Origin: Hirudo medicinalis | Lineage: Eukaryota; Annelida; Clitellata; Hirudinida; Hirudinidae | Length of the DNA stretch: 64,000 bases | Assembly (NCBI GenBank): GCA_011800805.1 | Contig: MPNW01000004.1 | Span: 223,665-287,664 of the forward strand | Direction of reading: 5' to 3' | Shown: positions 14,901 through 27,743 of the stretch, in pieces | Layout: each line of letters opens with the position of its first letter | Numbering within the stretch: the stretch's first letter is position 1 | The notes under the pieces: generated by a model | The model's input: only the letters and a program-made list of their open reading frames with translations | Database searches by the model: none | What the model was told of the DNA's origin: nothing | Translations under genes and position numbers: made by a program

Positions 14901-16182
14901 TTATCTACAAACACGTAAACACGCAAATAACACAACCAAGGAAAATAATTGTTGAAGAACTAATACCGTCTGTTCTATTAGATGGGTGTATGATGACTGG
15001 TTGCAAGTTACTGATGTTGTTCGACAAATGTGGAAGCTTCATCTGAAGCACAGACAGGAGACATGTCTCGTTACCGCAGAGTTTTTTGAAGTCTGAACTA
15101 ATAATTAAAAATGAGTAGATAAGTTGGTCAAATAGTGGCCTTGTGGATGGCTACTAACGTCTGCGAAATGCTCAATTTACTGTATGACTTGCAGATTTCT
15201 GCGATTGCCTTCCTGTTTGCCAATTCTTTCCCGATAACTTCCTCCAGTTTGGAATTCTCTTTCATTATCAGGTCAATCAAAGGAGCTTCTTTGGCTGCCA
15301 TCATACCGATTACAGAGATCAGCATTGTTGTCGCAATTATTTCAGTACTAACGCACAAAGCTTATTTTATTTAGATAGTATCTATCCAAGTTTCATTTAA
15401 TTTATTCAAAGTTTCAGTGAGCGCCTCATTATTTATTTATTTTTTGCTAGAGTCACTCACTTGCAACTATTTATTACTCAATTTAAAAAAAAATATTTTC
15501 AGACTATTCGATATTATTGATAGGACTGCTTTTAGAATATTTATCAGTTACTAAAATTATCAAAATTTTATCAAGCCGTACGAGATATACTAAGAAATGA
15601 GACCATGAGAATAAGAATAGCTATGAACATTATTGCGAATATGTATATCACATCATTGCACTAAACATTGTAGGGCAGACATTAACTCAAAACTTAACGA
15701 TGAATTGAACTTTCCAAACTTGCAAAATAATATCTTTACTATTCGATATCACTATCCGGAAAGTATTTCACACAGGTGAGACGAGCTTGTGTACAAATAA
15801 TAAGCCTTTCCGAAAGCAATACTTGTGTGACTTTGTTAAAACCGCGAACAAATTAAAACTTCAATCAAGAGATCACATCGTTTGACATCGCAGCTCGATC
15901 CCGCCAGAAAAAGTAAAATGGATATGCAGCCCTCCTAACTTTTAAAATCTAAGGAATCATAACTAAAGAACTCCATCCATCAACCAGCACATAGTGGATC
16001 AAATTTTATCATATCGAATAATCGAAAACGGAAAATGGACAACAGAAGGTTAAAACAGTCTGGACATGTAAGCAAAAAAAGTAACCTTTATAGTTTCTCT
16101 TTTGCTCCAGCAAATAAAAAGCAAATAATGCAACAAACGCATAAATTGCAATAAGTTTGGGCATATTTCTCAAAATCGCCAT
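11901..16182 (-). CDS. MGAT4-like: Alpha-1,3-mannosyl-glycoprotein 4-beta-GlcNAc-transferase (GnT-IV family)
   Basis: Golgi type II membrane enzyme that adds the beta-1,4 GlcNAc branch to the alpha-1,3 mannose of N-glycans. Twelve exons, in transcript order: 16182-16086, 15294-15159, 15097-14967, 14863-14730, 14593-14541, 14318-14205, 14047-13972, 13803-13692, 13352-13228, 12988-12893, 12624-12398, 12168-11901. All junctions are in phase and give 522 aa, close to the family size. The start gives a short cytoplasmic end and an anchor ([16 protein letters not shown]). Family motifs follow: [31 protein letters not shown] (nucleotide-sugar/metal site, residues 248-251), [47 protein letters not shown] and the C-terminal FWADAP...GDVI region. 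Intron 8 appears to use a GC donor. The vertebrate subtype (A/B/C) cannot be assigned. Confidence 0.92.
14117..14185. repeat. TTA/ATT microsatellite in an MGAT4-like intron
   Basis: Imperfect ATT repeat between the sixth and seventh exons of the MGAT4-like gene. Confidence 0.85.
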
Positions 16183-17179
16183 TTTGCCGCGAGCAATTTA
16201 CCGGCTTCAAGCAACCTCAAATTAATTTCAATTATTTAAACAACGATTGTGATCTGACTGATGTTCCAAAGATTGCTATATTCCATTGCAATTAATTCAA
16301 GCTCTTGAAAGGCAGTCCTTGAACCCATCCAATTCTCGGCTTAAATCGGTAAAGACTATCTCGTGTAATATCTAGAGTTGCGTTCTGTTTTCGAGTACTT
16401 TCTTATGTGTCACTTTATTAGCAGTAACGTCAGTGTTTCGACGAGCAAATTACTCCTTAAATATATTCTGCCTTCATAGCAGATTGTTCATTTAATTGCA
16501 TTCATAATTCTCTGAGCAGACTAACAGTTGCTATCTTGAGCTAATAGCAAACAAGACTTTACTTGAAATTGTCATCATCAAATTGAATCCTCAAAACTGT
16601 TTTAACAAATAATGAACATAAGGTGTGATGAAGGATATATTACGACATTTTTCTAGCCAAATGTAATTTGAACAATTAAAACATTTCCGACCTCATCGAT
16701 TTCTGTTGCACTTTGCCGCGCTGTTCCTAAGGAGACATTGGTCGTCAACAATATTCCCTCTTTTTCTTCTTAAATTAAAAAAATCAAACTTCCTTACCAC
16801 AAAATATCGTCACTAAATATCGACTCCATTATGACACAACTCGGACCACATTGAAATCTTCCCGTTGTGATCGATTCCTATTAGCTGAAAGCATTAAGCT
16901 TCCCAGCAGACATATATGCGAATTCAATGGAAATCAATGGAAAAGAAAATGCAGGTAATAACGCAGTGTTCGTTGCGACGATGCTAATAATAAGAAATAT
17001 GTATTGCACCTTTACCAATTTTTATTTTTTATTTAAAAAGTTGTTTATATTTTTAAAGTAACTTAAAGGGATTAAAGAGTTTTTATTTGTCACCTCATCA
17101 TAAGCATTAGGTTCATTTTTAAATTATGTAATTAAACAACTGTATAGCAAATGTCTCATTTGTGAGACGTTGATCGTTT
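16183..17179. promoter_or_regulatory. Divergent intergenic region between the MGAT4-like and JmjC genes
   Basis: About 1 kb of AT-rich DNA separates two start codons pointing away from each other, so it should hold both promoters and 5' UTRs. I see no clear TATA or initiator motif. Confidence 0.4.
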
Positions 17180-18668
17180 ATGGCTAAAAGCGATGAATTT
17201 GAAATTGAATTTAAGAGGCAGTATATAAAATTGTTTACCAAGGCAGATAAATTAAGATTTAATCCAAGATGCCTGTTATATAGCGATGACGATGATCCTG
17301 GTGAAAATGACCAGCAAACCGAAAAAAATTCGAAGCTTTTCTATTTTCTGGCAGGATTTATAATTTTGCTGTTTAGCAGGCTGTTTCTGAATGGGGATCT
17401 ACATTTCCCTCATATATCTTCCTCTATTGCAGAAGCTATAACTTTTGCAGCCGGTTTTCTCAACATTAGCCAACAAAGTCTTAAAGGAAGTCAATGTGCC
17501 GTTCATCTTCCGTATTTTTTAACGAATTTAATGTCACCACCCGCAAACTGTTCCATGTGTCGAGGTTTGAGGACAATAGAAAAGATAAAAAACCTGTCAA
17601 AAGAAAGATTTGAAAGATTGTATGCTTACTCTGGAAGGCCGGTTATAGTAACAGATGCAATGTTGAACTGGACCGCTAGAGAGAAATTTGGTTTCGAATT
17701 TTTTGCTGAACTTTATAACAATTCGGGATCCGATGCTTCTCGGAATTGCCAATTCTTTCCGTATCAGACGAAATATCAAAATCTCATGGAGGTTTTTAAT
17801 TCTGGTCCCAATAAAGATAACACTTTCTTTAGTTCAGAGCCATGGTACATTGGATGGTTAGATTTTAGATTGAAAAATTGTAATCCCATTTTATTTTTTC
17901 AAAACAATGTCTTGATTTCAAATCTAACAAAATTTCCCACTTTCATTTTGAAAATTTTTTTCATTTTTTTCATTTTTGCCAAACCACGCCCGTAAACTCC
18001 GTCAAACTGTTCCTCAATTGATTGAACGATTAGATGTCTATTTCATGCAATTCATTTATTGAAGGGGCAACTGTGACTCTGATGTGGCTGAGGTCTTGAG
18101 AGAGCATTATTCCACTCCTTATTTTCTTCCAGAGGGGTCACAACTGAGTGGAATAGACTGGATCTTCATGGGGAGCCCAGGATACGGAGCGCACATGCAT
18201 GTGACGACCCTCCGTTAACGTTGCCGTTGTCATTCCTAGTTACATTTGCGATTGCTAATGCTGTTGATAATTTTCTTATTTATTGCTAGCACGTCTTATC
18301 TTGTCTTATTACAGATTGACAGGGTGGGTAATCCTTCCTGGCAAGCTCAACTCAGGGGCATGAAACTGTGGACCCTTGAACCTCCTTCTGAATGTTATTT
18401 TGAATGTCAGCCATACATCAAGGTTGTGGTCAAGACAGGAGAAATGAGTTAGTAGTTCTGTATATTGATAATGATGCTGATGATGAAAGCAGCTATTGCT
18501 GAGCCATGGTTTTATTTGAAAACTGATACTTTGCCTGAGGTTAATGATTTAATATGAACTTTGAACTGCTTTTCGTGTGCAGTAGTCCTGGACACTGACC
18601 AATGGCATCACTCGACACTCATCATAGGAGACGAAACGAGCATCACGATCGGCTCAGAATACGACTGA
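17180..18668 (+). CDS. Membrane-anchored JmjC/cupin-8-like Fe(II)/2-oxoglutarate dioxygenase
   Basis: Predicted hydroxylase or demethylase with a double-stranded beta-helix fold; the substrate is unknown. Exons 17180-17856, 18065-18200, 18315-18447 and 18583-18668 join in phase to give 343 aa. An acidic N-terminus (SDDDDPGEND) is followed by one hydrophobic segment at about residues 53-70 (LFYFLAGFIILLFSRLFL), and then by Cys-containing sequence that probably lies in the lumen. The C-terminal half has the JmjC-type signature: YSGRPVIVTDA, WIFMG, and the metal-binding HxD at about His271-Asp273. This is followed by PSWQAQLRGMKLWTLEPP and a distal HH near residue 324. The HxD...H triad looks intact, so the enzyme is probably active. 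It resembles invertebrate JmjC proteins with an N-terminal anchor rather than nuclear histone demethylases. Any link to glycosylation through the adjacent MGAT4-like gene would be speculation. Confidence 0.82.
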
Positions 18669-19072
18669 TTCCCCATATTGCTCTAACAATCTCTTAGAAT
18701 CAACATGTTAACTTACTGACAGCTTGCGATCGTGCCATAGAAATTGAATTTTTTGAGATTTTCATGACTTAATGGCAGGGCAAATGAGCCATTGATTGGC
18801 TGTTGATTCTGATTTTGCTCTTCTGAGTTCATTGTTTATTAAGAGCTTTGTTAATGGTTATTTGATTGTAATTTGTTGACATTTTAGTTCATTTAGCTGA
18901 TTGGCTGAATGAGATGTATTAATGGGATGTTTGTCACTCAAAAGAACAGAATCACATGTAATCAAACAAGTTATAGGATGATGATAAAAGCTGTGGTGAT
19001 AATGAAGATCGTCTAGGATGGCAGTACATGAATCACATGGTCTGAGATATCATGTTTGGAATCCTCTGCATG
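18669..19072. other. Convergent intergenic region
   Basis: 3' flanks of the JmjC-like (+) and SBK-like (-) genes. No further coding signal is visible. Confidence 0.6.
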
Positions 19073-22000
19073 TCAGGTCATTTGGTTCATGATCCATCGA
19101 TTGACTCTCTCCAACCTGAACCTTGTTTCCGGATCGACCTCGTTGGCATTGTTTCCTTGACCTAACCTACTTTCGCAGGATTCTTTTACCAATGGATTGG
19201 GAGGATTTGCTTTCCTGGATTGTGTGCATGGACACTTTTTCTCATTTTTATCTTCGCTGCCATGGAGATGATGGTGATGAATGTTGTGGTGGCACCTTTG
19301 CACTGGTCTTTGAGATTCCTGACCTGGATTATTCTGCTCATTGCAGACGACATCTGCCTGCTCACAGACTTCGTCCTCCAACAGAGGCGAATACAATGCA
19401 CCAGAAGTCTTGAAAGGATTATCCTTGTACAAATCATCGAGCATGGTGGCTGAGGTATGTTGATTGGTTGAGTTATGAACGGCTCTGCCCAATGATCCCG
19501 AGTCGCAGGAAGTTTTGTCGTTGCAACCATCGCGACGTGAAGGTAAATGGCGATGAAGGGAGCTTGGGGTCGAGCCTTGCTGTACGCCTTCATTTCTGTG
19601 GTTATGAATGTGATGATGGTGGTGTTGACAAATAACAGATGAAGAACCAGCTGACGACGAGAAGTTTGAAGGGTGAAGATGTTGGTTTGAAGATGCGCAG
19701 GTGAGAGTGGAGGCAGAGCCAGAGGCATTGCAGGTACTGATGATGCCACTGGCATTGGTGCTTCCGGACTGCTTCAAGGGAGGGCCGGTGAAGGACCACG
19801 GTGCATCCAGAAACTCTGGCAGGATGGAAACATCGGCTCTCTTGATGGATCGGATTTCCAAGTACCTCTGGAAAAGAGAGCGGAGAGTTGGCGTGAACCT
19901 TGACCAATGTTCGGGCACTACTGGTGTTCGCCTCGACTGCCACCTTGCAAAACTGGTGAATTAAAAGAAAGCATTGATTGTGACAGCGATAATGTTTGAA
20001 GTGACAGCACACAAGAATTCCTTGTAGTAATTGCAATGCATGGCATGAGTGCCTGCCATTTGAAGTTGAAATACTATGGCAATGTTAGTGACGATAGTCA
20101 TTTGTGTTGTGAAAAACACCAAGTTGTTGAGAGTCGATGATTATGATGCGACCGGACGATTAAAAAGGAGAGTAACAACTGAGGAACGAAAAAGAATCGT
20201 GACTGATCGTTCAGTCAATCTGCTGTTAAAATATAATGATAAAGAATTTGCTGGTGCTGATAAGGATTATTGGTTGGGATAGACAGATAAAAGTCTGACA
20301 AAGATTAGAAACTGTGCAACTTAGCCAACAGTTTGCGCACAATTTGAGAACCGATGTTCGACTTTATCAGGAGTATTCATCAGAACGAGTGGAATGTGGT
20401 GACTTAGGTGCTGCACGTGATAACGCAGTGCATGTGTGCATGGATGAATGAATGCTTGATCATGTCTGATTGGTATATTAAGTAAATGCATAGTCAGTAG
20501 TAGCACTTTTTGAGGCCATCAATGTAAATCAATAAAATAAACGCTTAGCATTGAAATGGACAAACGTTGCCAAAACTACTTAATAAGATATCGCTTATTG
20601 TAGATAACTCATTATTCTTACAATCAACGAACCGATGAATAAGAGTTTGTCAATCAATCAAAAGTTTACCAATCCAACCTCTGAAAAAGTGGATCGGTGT
20701 TGATGTCAGCCAGTTGCCAAGGGAAGCTGCCAGTCATGAGGCAGAATATGACCACTCCCAGAGACCAAACATCGGCTGATCTTTCGACCCTGTAGTAGGC
20801 GTGGCGTACCAAGGAGCAAATCTCAGGAGGCGTGTAGGTCGTGCCGTCGCAGACTTTGCACACCATGGTACCCACCTTTCTGGCCACCCCAAAATCACCC
20901 AGCTTAACCCTCGTCAACATCCTGTCTCCTTGGTCCTGTCAAATTGCCATCGGCAGAGTTATCTTCTTCGCCTTTATGGTCATCATCACCAAATACGACA
21001 TATCATTCAAACATATCCTCACAATCTGTTTAGCCCAAACATGTACGTACTTGGAAGACAAGAATGTTTTCTAATTTCAAATCCCGGTGCACCACCTGCC
21101 TGGAATGAATGAACTCCACGGCTCCTGTCACCTGTCTCACCACGGACTTCACGGCCACTTCTGGCAGTCCGACTCTCGGTGGAACGGACCTAAGTAGATC
21201 ACTCATGGGTGCGTATTCCTGGACCAAGACGTACCAAGACCTCGTTATGTAGGCCACTGGTGACGTCTCGAGAACGCAGGGATGCCCGGAAAACTGCCTA
21301 CCGTAGCGAAATTCAAGACAAAAGTCCTCGATCTTCGTCCTGTCCTTTGGCAGTTTCTTGAGGGCCACTTTGCGCTGGTCTCTGAGTCTCACGGCCAGGA
21401 ATACGCTGCCAAACGTACCGCTGCCGATCTTCCTGACGATGGAGAATCTCTCGGTGAGGTTGGACACATAGCAGATCCTCTCTTCGCTATCGCAAGCTTC
21501 TCCTGCTGGAATTTGGACCTCATTCCCCAAATCTCGTCTGCACGGCTGATGGTCAGTCTCGTCTTTTCTCTTCTTCTTGTTGACGCAACTCGTAACCTTG
21601 TGATCCTGGTGGTTGACGTCGCTAGCAAGTTGTTGGTAAGCGTTTTCCTTGTCGTTGTCGTTGTTGAAATCGTCGTCGTCGTCGTCGTCATCGAAAAATC
21701 CCGCAAAGCACCTTGCTTCGTCTTGTTTCGATTTCGACTTTTCAGTCGTTGGAAATTTGACGGGCTTCGAAGTCGGAGTCGAAGGAATTGTTGAGGGCGT
21801 GGGCTTTCCCCTCTCGTGACCTTTATTTTGATCTTGATTCGACCTCATGTCAAGGTCAACGTAATGATTGGACGACTGGCATCCGTTTTTGGTTGATAGA
21901 CTGGAATTTTTGCACATTCTATTCAAATTACTTTTATTTTTAGGCGGCAACCTGGCCCCTGATTCGTTGTCATTTTCGGCTCTGTTATTAGAACAGGTTA

Positions 22001-22088
22001 TGAAGTCGAGAGCTGATTGGCTGTTGCAACTATCCTCGCCCACTGGACTCTCAGATCTGAACTTGCCGCACAGGACTAACTTTTCCAT
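19073..22088 (-). CDS. SBK1-like: SBK-type serine/threonine protein kinase (SH3-binding kinase 1-like)
   Basis: Protein kinase. Exons in transcript order are 22088-21051, 20935-20670 and 19943-19073, giving 724 aa in phase. The first 200 or so residues are polar and low-complexity, with a run of eight Asp and a basic KKKRK patch that could be a nuclear signal. The kinase domain follows: glycine loop GSGTFGSV, VALKK with the catalytic Lys, QEYAPMSDL, catalytic loop HRDLKLEN, DFG (KLGDFGVARK), a PPE in place of APE, SADVWSLGVVIF and the SBK-like ending DPLFQRLDWW. The glycine loop, catalytic Lys, HRD and DFG are all present, so it should be active. The tail of about 270 residues is rich in Ser, His and Asn. 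It is longer at both ends than I recall for vertebrate SBK1, so one-to-one orthology is unproven. Confidence 0.87.
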
Positions 22089-22249
22089 GTTTAAAAGTGA
22101 ACTACTACCTTAAAAATACTTTTTTCAAGATTTATCGGTAGATGGCTCGTTTTCATCGCTTCAAGGTCGACATTATCTATCTCCTTGGTCTTTGTTGGCA
22201 AGTTCTTTGTTCTCCGGGAGGTTACTAGAGTGTTCATTCAATGAATTAA

Positions 22250-22320
22250 GAAGCATTGATGATGATGATGGTGATGATAGTGATGACGGCGAGGACGACG
22301 ACGACGATGATGATGATGAT
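22250..22320. repeat. GAT/GAC trinucleotide repeat upstream of the SBK-like gene
   Basis: Imperfect GAT and GAC units read as poly-Asp on the plus strand and poly-Ser on the minus strand. No start context, splice site or homology supports coding. Confidence 0.8.
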
Positions 22321-24024
22321 ACAAAAACATGTGCGATATCATCACGATATGAAAATATCATTACTGATAGGTTGTGAATTTTGATAAACGAACTATTTAA
22401 AAGTTATGACTACTACTAACATTAATATTTTTTAGCGCTAACAATTATGGCCTTTATACTTTCTATTGTTATAATTTTATAATTGTAATAATAAAAAAAC
22501 AACTAATGTTGGTGAGTGAAAGAGCGAGTAGATGGGTTCCGATGAATTTAATTTTTAACTTTTTGCTTATTTATTGTTTTGTTTTCACCGAGCCTACAGA
22601 CTCAACAACTGCCTTCATGCAGACCTGCAAAAACAGAAACGATCGAGATAATGAAAAGGGAGGAGAGAGGGTTCAACGGAGGTTGAAAGAATATTTGGGA
22701 AAAAACTTTATTTCATGAAATCATAAAATGGATTTAAAAAATTGAATAGCTGGATTGAATAGACCGGCTGGTTGTAATGATGAAAGCGGCGATGAAGCCA
22801 CTAAAGTAAATAATAAATAATCCTGGTGATTGTCTTGTTACACAAAGAGCCGTTGACCGGCGCAGATAACGGAGGAAAGTCTGCCTTCAATCAAAATGTG
22901 AAAGCGAGTTCTTAGCTGTTGTCTAACGCTATCACAATCATCATCATCATGATCATCACTACAAATATCATTATCATAATCGATGTTTCCTAATCCAGCG
23001 ATGTAAATCAACTTTCATGTTATTTCAAGTTTGCAAGTGTTTTGTGCAACGCATATCCCGAGCTGGATCATTTGTATGAACACGTCAGTTTCAAAGAAAA
23101 GATGATTGTATGATGTAAGATTTTAGCAGTTTCTTGTAATTAAATAAACAATATCTTAATGAAAAAAAAATGTTTATTGTACAATAAATTCGCAGTCAGT
23201 AATAATGGTAACGTTATGGGAATCAAATTTGTACATTTTTAAATTTTCAATTTAGGTTATATTAAGTTATAATCACCACCACTACCGCAACGAAACAAAA
23301 CCACTTCCATCCATTAGACGTCATAAACCTTGCTCTAAAAATAAACATGTGGTTTTTTAATTAGGACCAAGTTAATATTTCCAAGTCATTTTTGCATGCC
23401 TGATTTTGGTGTAAGAAACTAATACATCTCTACGTAGATCCATGAATATTCACGATTTTCTTCATGATATTAACTACATCGTGTGAATGGTGTTGTGCTA
23501 GTTGTTAACCAAATAATATTTACATCCAAGTTGTGCTTTCATGATGCCATCGTCGAAACAATGCGAGAATTTTCAAATAACTTGAACTTAAACTTAGTTT
23601 GTTTTCACATGGTTCCCTCTAACTTTTCAAATTCTATCGCAAATTAATTACAGATTATCTTCTAAAGTGTAACAATTATAAAGTTTTAAAAAAAGGAAAA
23701 TTTACCTTCTTCGACAAATCAACACATTCCATTGAAATTAAGGATCTGGATCCGCAAAGAAAATTAAGAATATCACGGAGACTTAATTTCTTGTTGTTGT
23801 TAGATTGCCATTAAAATCAACACGACTTAATTAAACAATATAAGTTCGCGTGTTTCACATGGAAATCGGCAACAATAAATGCACGTTCAAGATGTGCATC
23901 GTAACCTTCGTCGGATGCGAAAAGCAAAAAACAAGCGAAAACTTTTTGGCTCGGAGTATTTGAGGGCTGTTTGAGCTAAAAAGCAAGAGCCGTACACAGC
24001 AACTTCCATCGGTACAATAACAGA

Positions 24025-24125
24025 AATCACTTCTGCCAGTGGTTTTGGGTTAGAGATGATCATTTGTGGTCAAATCGTATGGGGATGCTAACTTCAGAAC
24101 CACAGGTTCCAATCCTTGGGAAAGT
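24025..24125 (+). mobile_element. Possible tRNA-derived SINE fragment
   Basis: At 24101-24115 the sequence ggttccaatcc resembles the RNA polymerase III B-box consensus GGTTCRANNCC, and is followed by cttgggaaagtgc, a tail common in animal SINEs. No convincing A box or target-site duplication is seen, so this is a weak call. Confidence 0.3.
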
Positions 24126-26016
24126 GCTCTCTAATTTGCCGATATCGTTACTATCAACGGATATTATTATTATTGTTATCATCATCGTCATCAATCGTTA
24201 TTATTACTATTACGTTGCTTTCAATTATTATATTATTATTGTTGCAATGGTGTCTGTTAAAGTGAATTTTTATTTAGCCGATCTTTTGAATGATTCAAAA
24301 TGTTTCTGCATAGGATGCGATGGAACTTTTTATTGTTGTAGATTAACGCCGTACATACAGCTATACGATTAGGACTGTGCTCTCGCAACCAGATCACCTA
24401 GTCACATTTTAATCGCTCTACCTTGACCTTGACGGTTTAGGTTGGGTTACGAACACGGCATTAAGTGAGGTCCACTGATGCACTAAAGCTTCACAAGACA
24501 CCTCATCCAGTACGCGCTATAAAATTAAATCACTCTACGAATCACCTAGCATCTCAACAATTCTTTTTCATTTGGGTCTCTCAACTGATAGAATAACTTT
24601 GGTAAGTTTTTGGTACCGGTAACAACAGGCTCCCGAATATGCGGACTAATTTGGATTTGCACACAGAACCAATAAGCAAACGAGACCCTCATTTGCAAGT
24701 TATATTAGCTTCTAACAAAATTTCAAGCCATCACAAAGGATATATTCAGTGTACTTCTAAAGTTTGATGACCATACTCTGCCATTGCTCTGTGCAGATAA
24801 AAAAATGATCATGGAGCAAAAGAATTTCTCAAATTCAAAAAGATTCAATTCAACTCATATTCCCCAAAGCAAAATGTTTTTTTTGCCCGAATGATTAATT
24901 CCTACCCTGGGTTGCAATCTCTACCAAGCAATCTCTACCTCGAACAAAAGTAGAATACTTTCAGGTTTCATTTCAAGTTAACAAAATGTCACATTCATGG
25001 TCTAATAACATACGAGCAAGTTTACAGCTACGAATGATAACTTAAAATAATAAACCACAAAAATCAAAATTAAAAAAATACAAAAATATTGTCACGTTAA
25101 TCAAATTATTGCCACCTGAAGTCACCAACTCAAAGCATGAATATTCATCAGCCAATAATTATATCAGTTATATATTAATTACCAAAAAGACTACACACTG
25201 CCAACAACCCAAGACATTGAGATAACTTCTGCACAAACGAAGGGGTCATCAGATTTAAAAATTAAAACAGATTCAAGGCAATCAACAAACAGTTGACTAT
25301 CAAAATAATAACAATCAATGTTGTGATCTAAGTGACATTAAATCAACTGAAAACATTAAAATGCAACTGACATTTTAGCTAATATCATGGTATGTCAATC
25401 GATATCTGTAAAACTAAAAACTTACTCAGTGTATTCCAGCTCTGTCATGATAAGAAGTGACTGCACTTTACTGTGAACTAACATGCATAATAATGTTGTA
25501 ACCATGACATAACTAAGTAAACAATCCATTCCCTGATGAACAACAAATAACAAAACATTTGTGATTATAAATTTTGAGATAATGTATAACAACTCTGAAA
25601 TAGTAATTTGAACCTGTAATTGCAAAAATGCAAAGCCATCAACAAGTCCCACAGACAGCAAAAGAAATTGGAAACAAACAGAAACAAAAAGCCCTCCAAT
25701 ATATTTCCTGATATTTCAGAGGGAATTCTTCACAAATGCACAATGACATTATTTAAAAGCACAAATACACAGAAAAGCCCCAGATAAACGATATTCGTTC
25801 AGAGTCTTGCTACTTTGCAGTCGGAGTTGTTGGAGTTCATGTTGCAGGAATTATTCATCACCTACAAATAAAAAAAGAAAAATTTCCAAAGTTTGAAATA
25901 CTTGCATCAAATCTAAGCCCATTTTCTTCCATATCCCATAAGTCACCATATAAATATGAAGACAACAATATGCAATATTCGAAGGAAATTTAAAATTTGG
26001 CAATTTTTTTTATTGA

Positions 26017-26223
26017 TTACAATTCACAAACCAGTGACACATCTGAAGCATTGGCTTCATTATTTTCTGGGCTTTTTTGTTGTGGCCAAAATATGAACAT
26101 GACGAGAAGTATAGCCACGAATGAGATGCTCATGAAAACTGGTACTCCAATATTTACCCAACTAGGCCAGCACTCACTCTTTCCACTGTCTTCCCCATAG
26201 CAGTCCGGCATCTTTTCCGTCAT
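26017..26223 (-). CDS. Small single-pass membrane protein, unrecognised
   Basis: A 68-residue frame with a Cys-containing N-terminal part (CYGEDSGKSECWPSW) and a hydrophobic helix (VFMSISFVAILLVMFIFW). A short polar, acidic tail follows (QQKSPENNEANASD). The layout is typical of a type III or small integral membrane protein. The tail could be spliced differently, because a good downstream acceptor and a short Asn/Ser-rich exon-like segment with a stop lie at 25797-25861. No family is recognised. The coherent hydrophobic segment within AT-rich DNA supports coding, but expression is unproven. Confidence 0.5.
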   Translation of the reverse strand: MTEKMPDCYGEDSGKSECWPSWVNIGVPVFMSISFVAILLVMFIFWPQQKSPENNEANASDVSLVCEL

Positions 26224-27743
26224 CGAATTCTGATAAATAATTCAGAAGGTCAGGACTACTAAACGTCGATCATTTCTGAGCAATATAATAAATAAGAGAT
26301 AAATCCCGATGAAACTGTTTCAAGTAAAACGTCTATAAGTAATTAATAGAAATACTTTTCAGGATGGAATCCAAAATATATTAAATTATTAAGTCCAGTA
26401 ATTAAAATACTGAGTTTACTTCGCCGCAACTCCTAGACAAACGTGCTCAGAAAAATATGCGCCGCGAACGGAGGCTCAGTACCTAGATACTCTCTTATCG
26501 TAATCTAAACTTTTTCAAGCCTTTACTTGAAATATATTCGAATATTTGAAGGTTTTTTAAATAAAAGGTCGCACAATTAATTATTAAGCAATTTAAAAAA
26601 AATTTCCATCAATCTAAAAGGTTTTTTCATCTAATAAAAAAAGTCGAGAAGTATTCCACCAGAGAGAGTTTTCAACACAATTATGTCCTCACTTTAACGT
26701 GTGATTCCTGCTTAGCTCAGAATAGCAAGTAGCACGCCATCAACATATCCTAATAAACGGAGAGTACCCAACCTGCACTTCCTCCACGTAAATTTCTCCA
26801 TACATCCTCAAAGTTCAGAGCGGTCTTACGTCGAAGCTATCCACACATAAAACCTAAATTATTAAAGGCCGAAATAAGAAATCCGGGTAACGTTTATTTT
26901 CAATAGAAGTGGACTCGACTTTGACCAGCAGAGTATACACTTCAAAGCCATTTTATGTATATAGTTATTGACATCACTCAATAGAGTATAGACAAATAAA
27001 TACAATCCACAGAAGTGACAAAGGTTACAAACATTTAAAGGCTTTGTAAATCCAGAAAAATTGTGGAATGGGTAAGTTGTGTCCAACTCAATAGTAAAAA
27101 AAACAGATCAAAGAAAGCTTCAGAAAAAGAGACAAAGTCTTGTTCTTCAAAAGAAAACAGACATCAATAAATTGGAAAATTATTGATCAATATTACTTTA
27201 CCATAAGTCCTTGAGAAAATACATTCATAAAATTTCTATCAAAACTAATACTTCAAAAAAATTGGAGAAGCTCATTTGAAAAACCAAATATAAACAGAAG
27301 GCTATCACACAAAGGAACAAAATCAATGTTGACTGTGATGTAACACAACAGGGATTTTATATCCCCAAACTATGCATCATTTAAGTATAAATCAATAATA
27401 CCACTTTCAATGTCAGAAATTTTGGTAAAGTAAACAACCTTCTCAATGTGTGACCAGAAATAAACAATAATCTGTCAATAGCTATGGGTTGATAATAATT
27501 AATTGTATTCGTGACAGGTTTCGTGAAATGTGCCTTAAAAACAAGTAGCAAATTCACACAAATTAACTGGAGAAAAATACAGAAGCACATGACACATGAC
27601 TTATAAAAGACACATGTTATGTTGCATGTTGAATGAAAAACTTGAAAACTAGAAACCATCCAGATTCCATTCTTTGAAACAAAATACATTTAAAAAATAA
27701 CCACTTTATGCAAATGACAGAAACATGGGCAATTCAATGCACC
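26224..27743. other. Intergenic region with no supported gene
   Basis: AT-rich. The short frames at 26862-27086 and 27381-27689 (minus) have no clear start context, splice sites or recognisable domains. Confidence 0.5.

Larger units (their letters stand above)
22089..26016. other. Intergenic region, AT-rich, with microsatellites
   Basis: I see no supported gene in nearly 4 kb. The region holds the GAT/GAC repeat at its left end, an ATT/ATC-rich patch at 24155-24245 and a tRNA-promoter-like segment around 24025-24125 (listed separately). On the minus strand, 25797-25859 is exon-like: an acceptor at 25860-25861, then Asn/Ser/Cys-rich codons (NNSCNMNSNNSDCK) and a stop. It may be an alternative last exon of the small membrane gene to its right. 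Confidence 0.5.

Noticed and set aside
19123..19964. Plus-strand frames antisense to the kinase tail
   Set aside because: Shadows of the in-phase SBK-like coding exon on the minus strand.
21282..21794. 170-residue plus-strand frame with poly-Val
   Set aside because: Antisense shadow of the SBK-like first exon; the Val run mirrors the GTC/Asp repeat.
22173..22361. Poly-Ser minus-strand frame
   Set aside because: Produced entirely by the GAT/GAC repeat.
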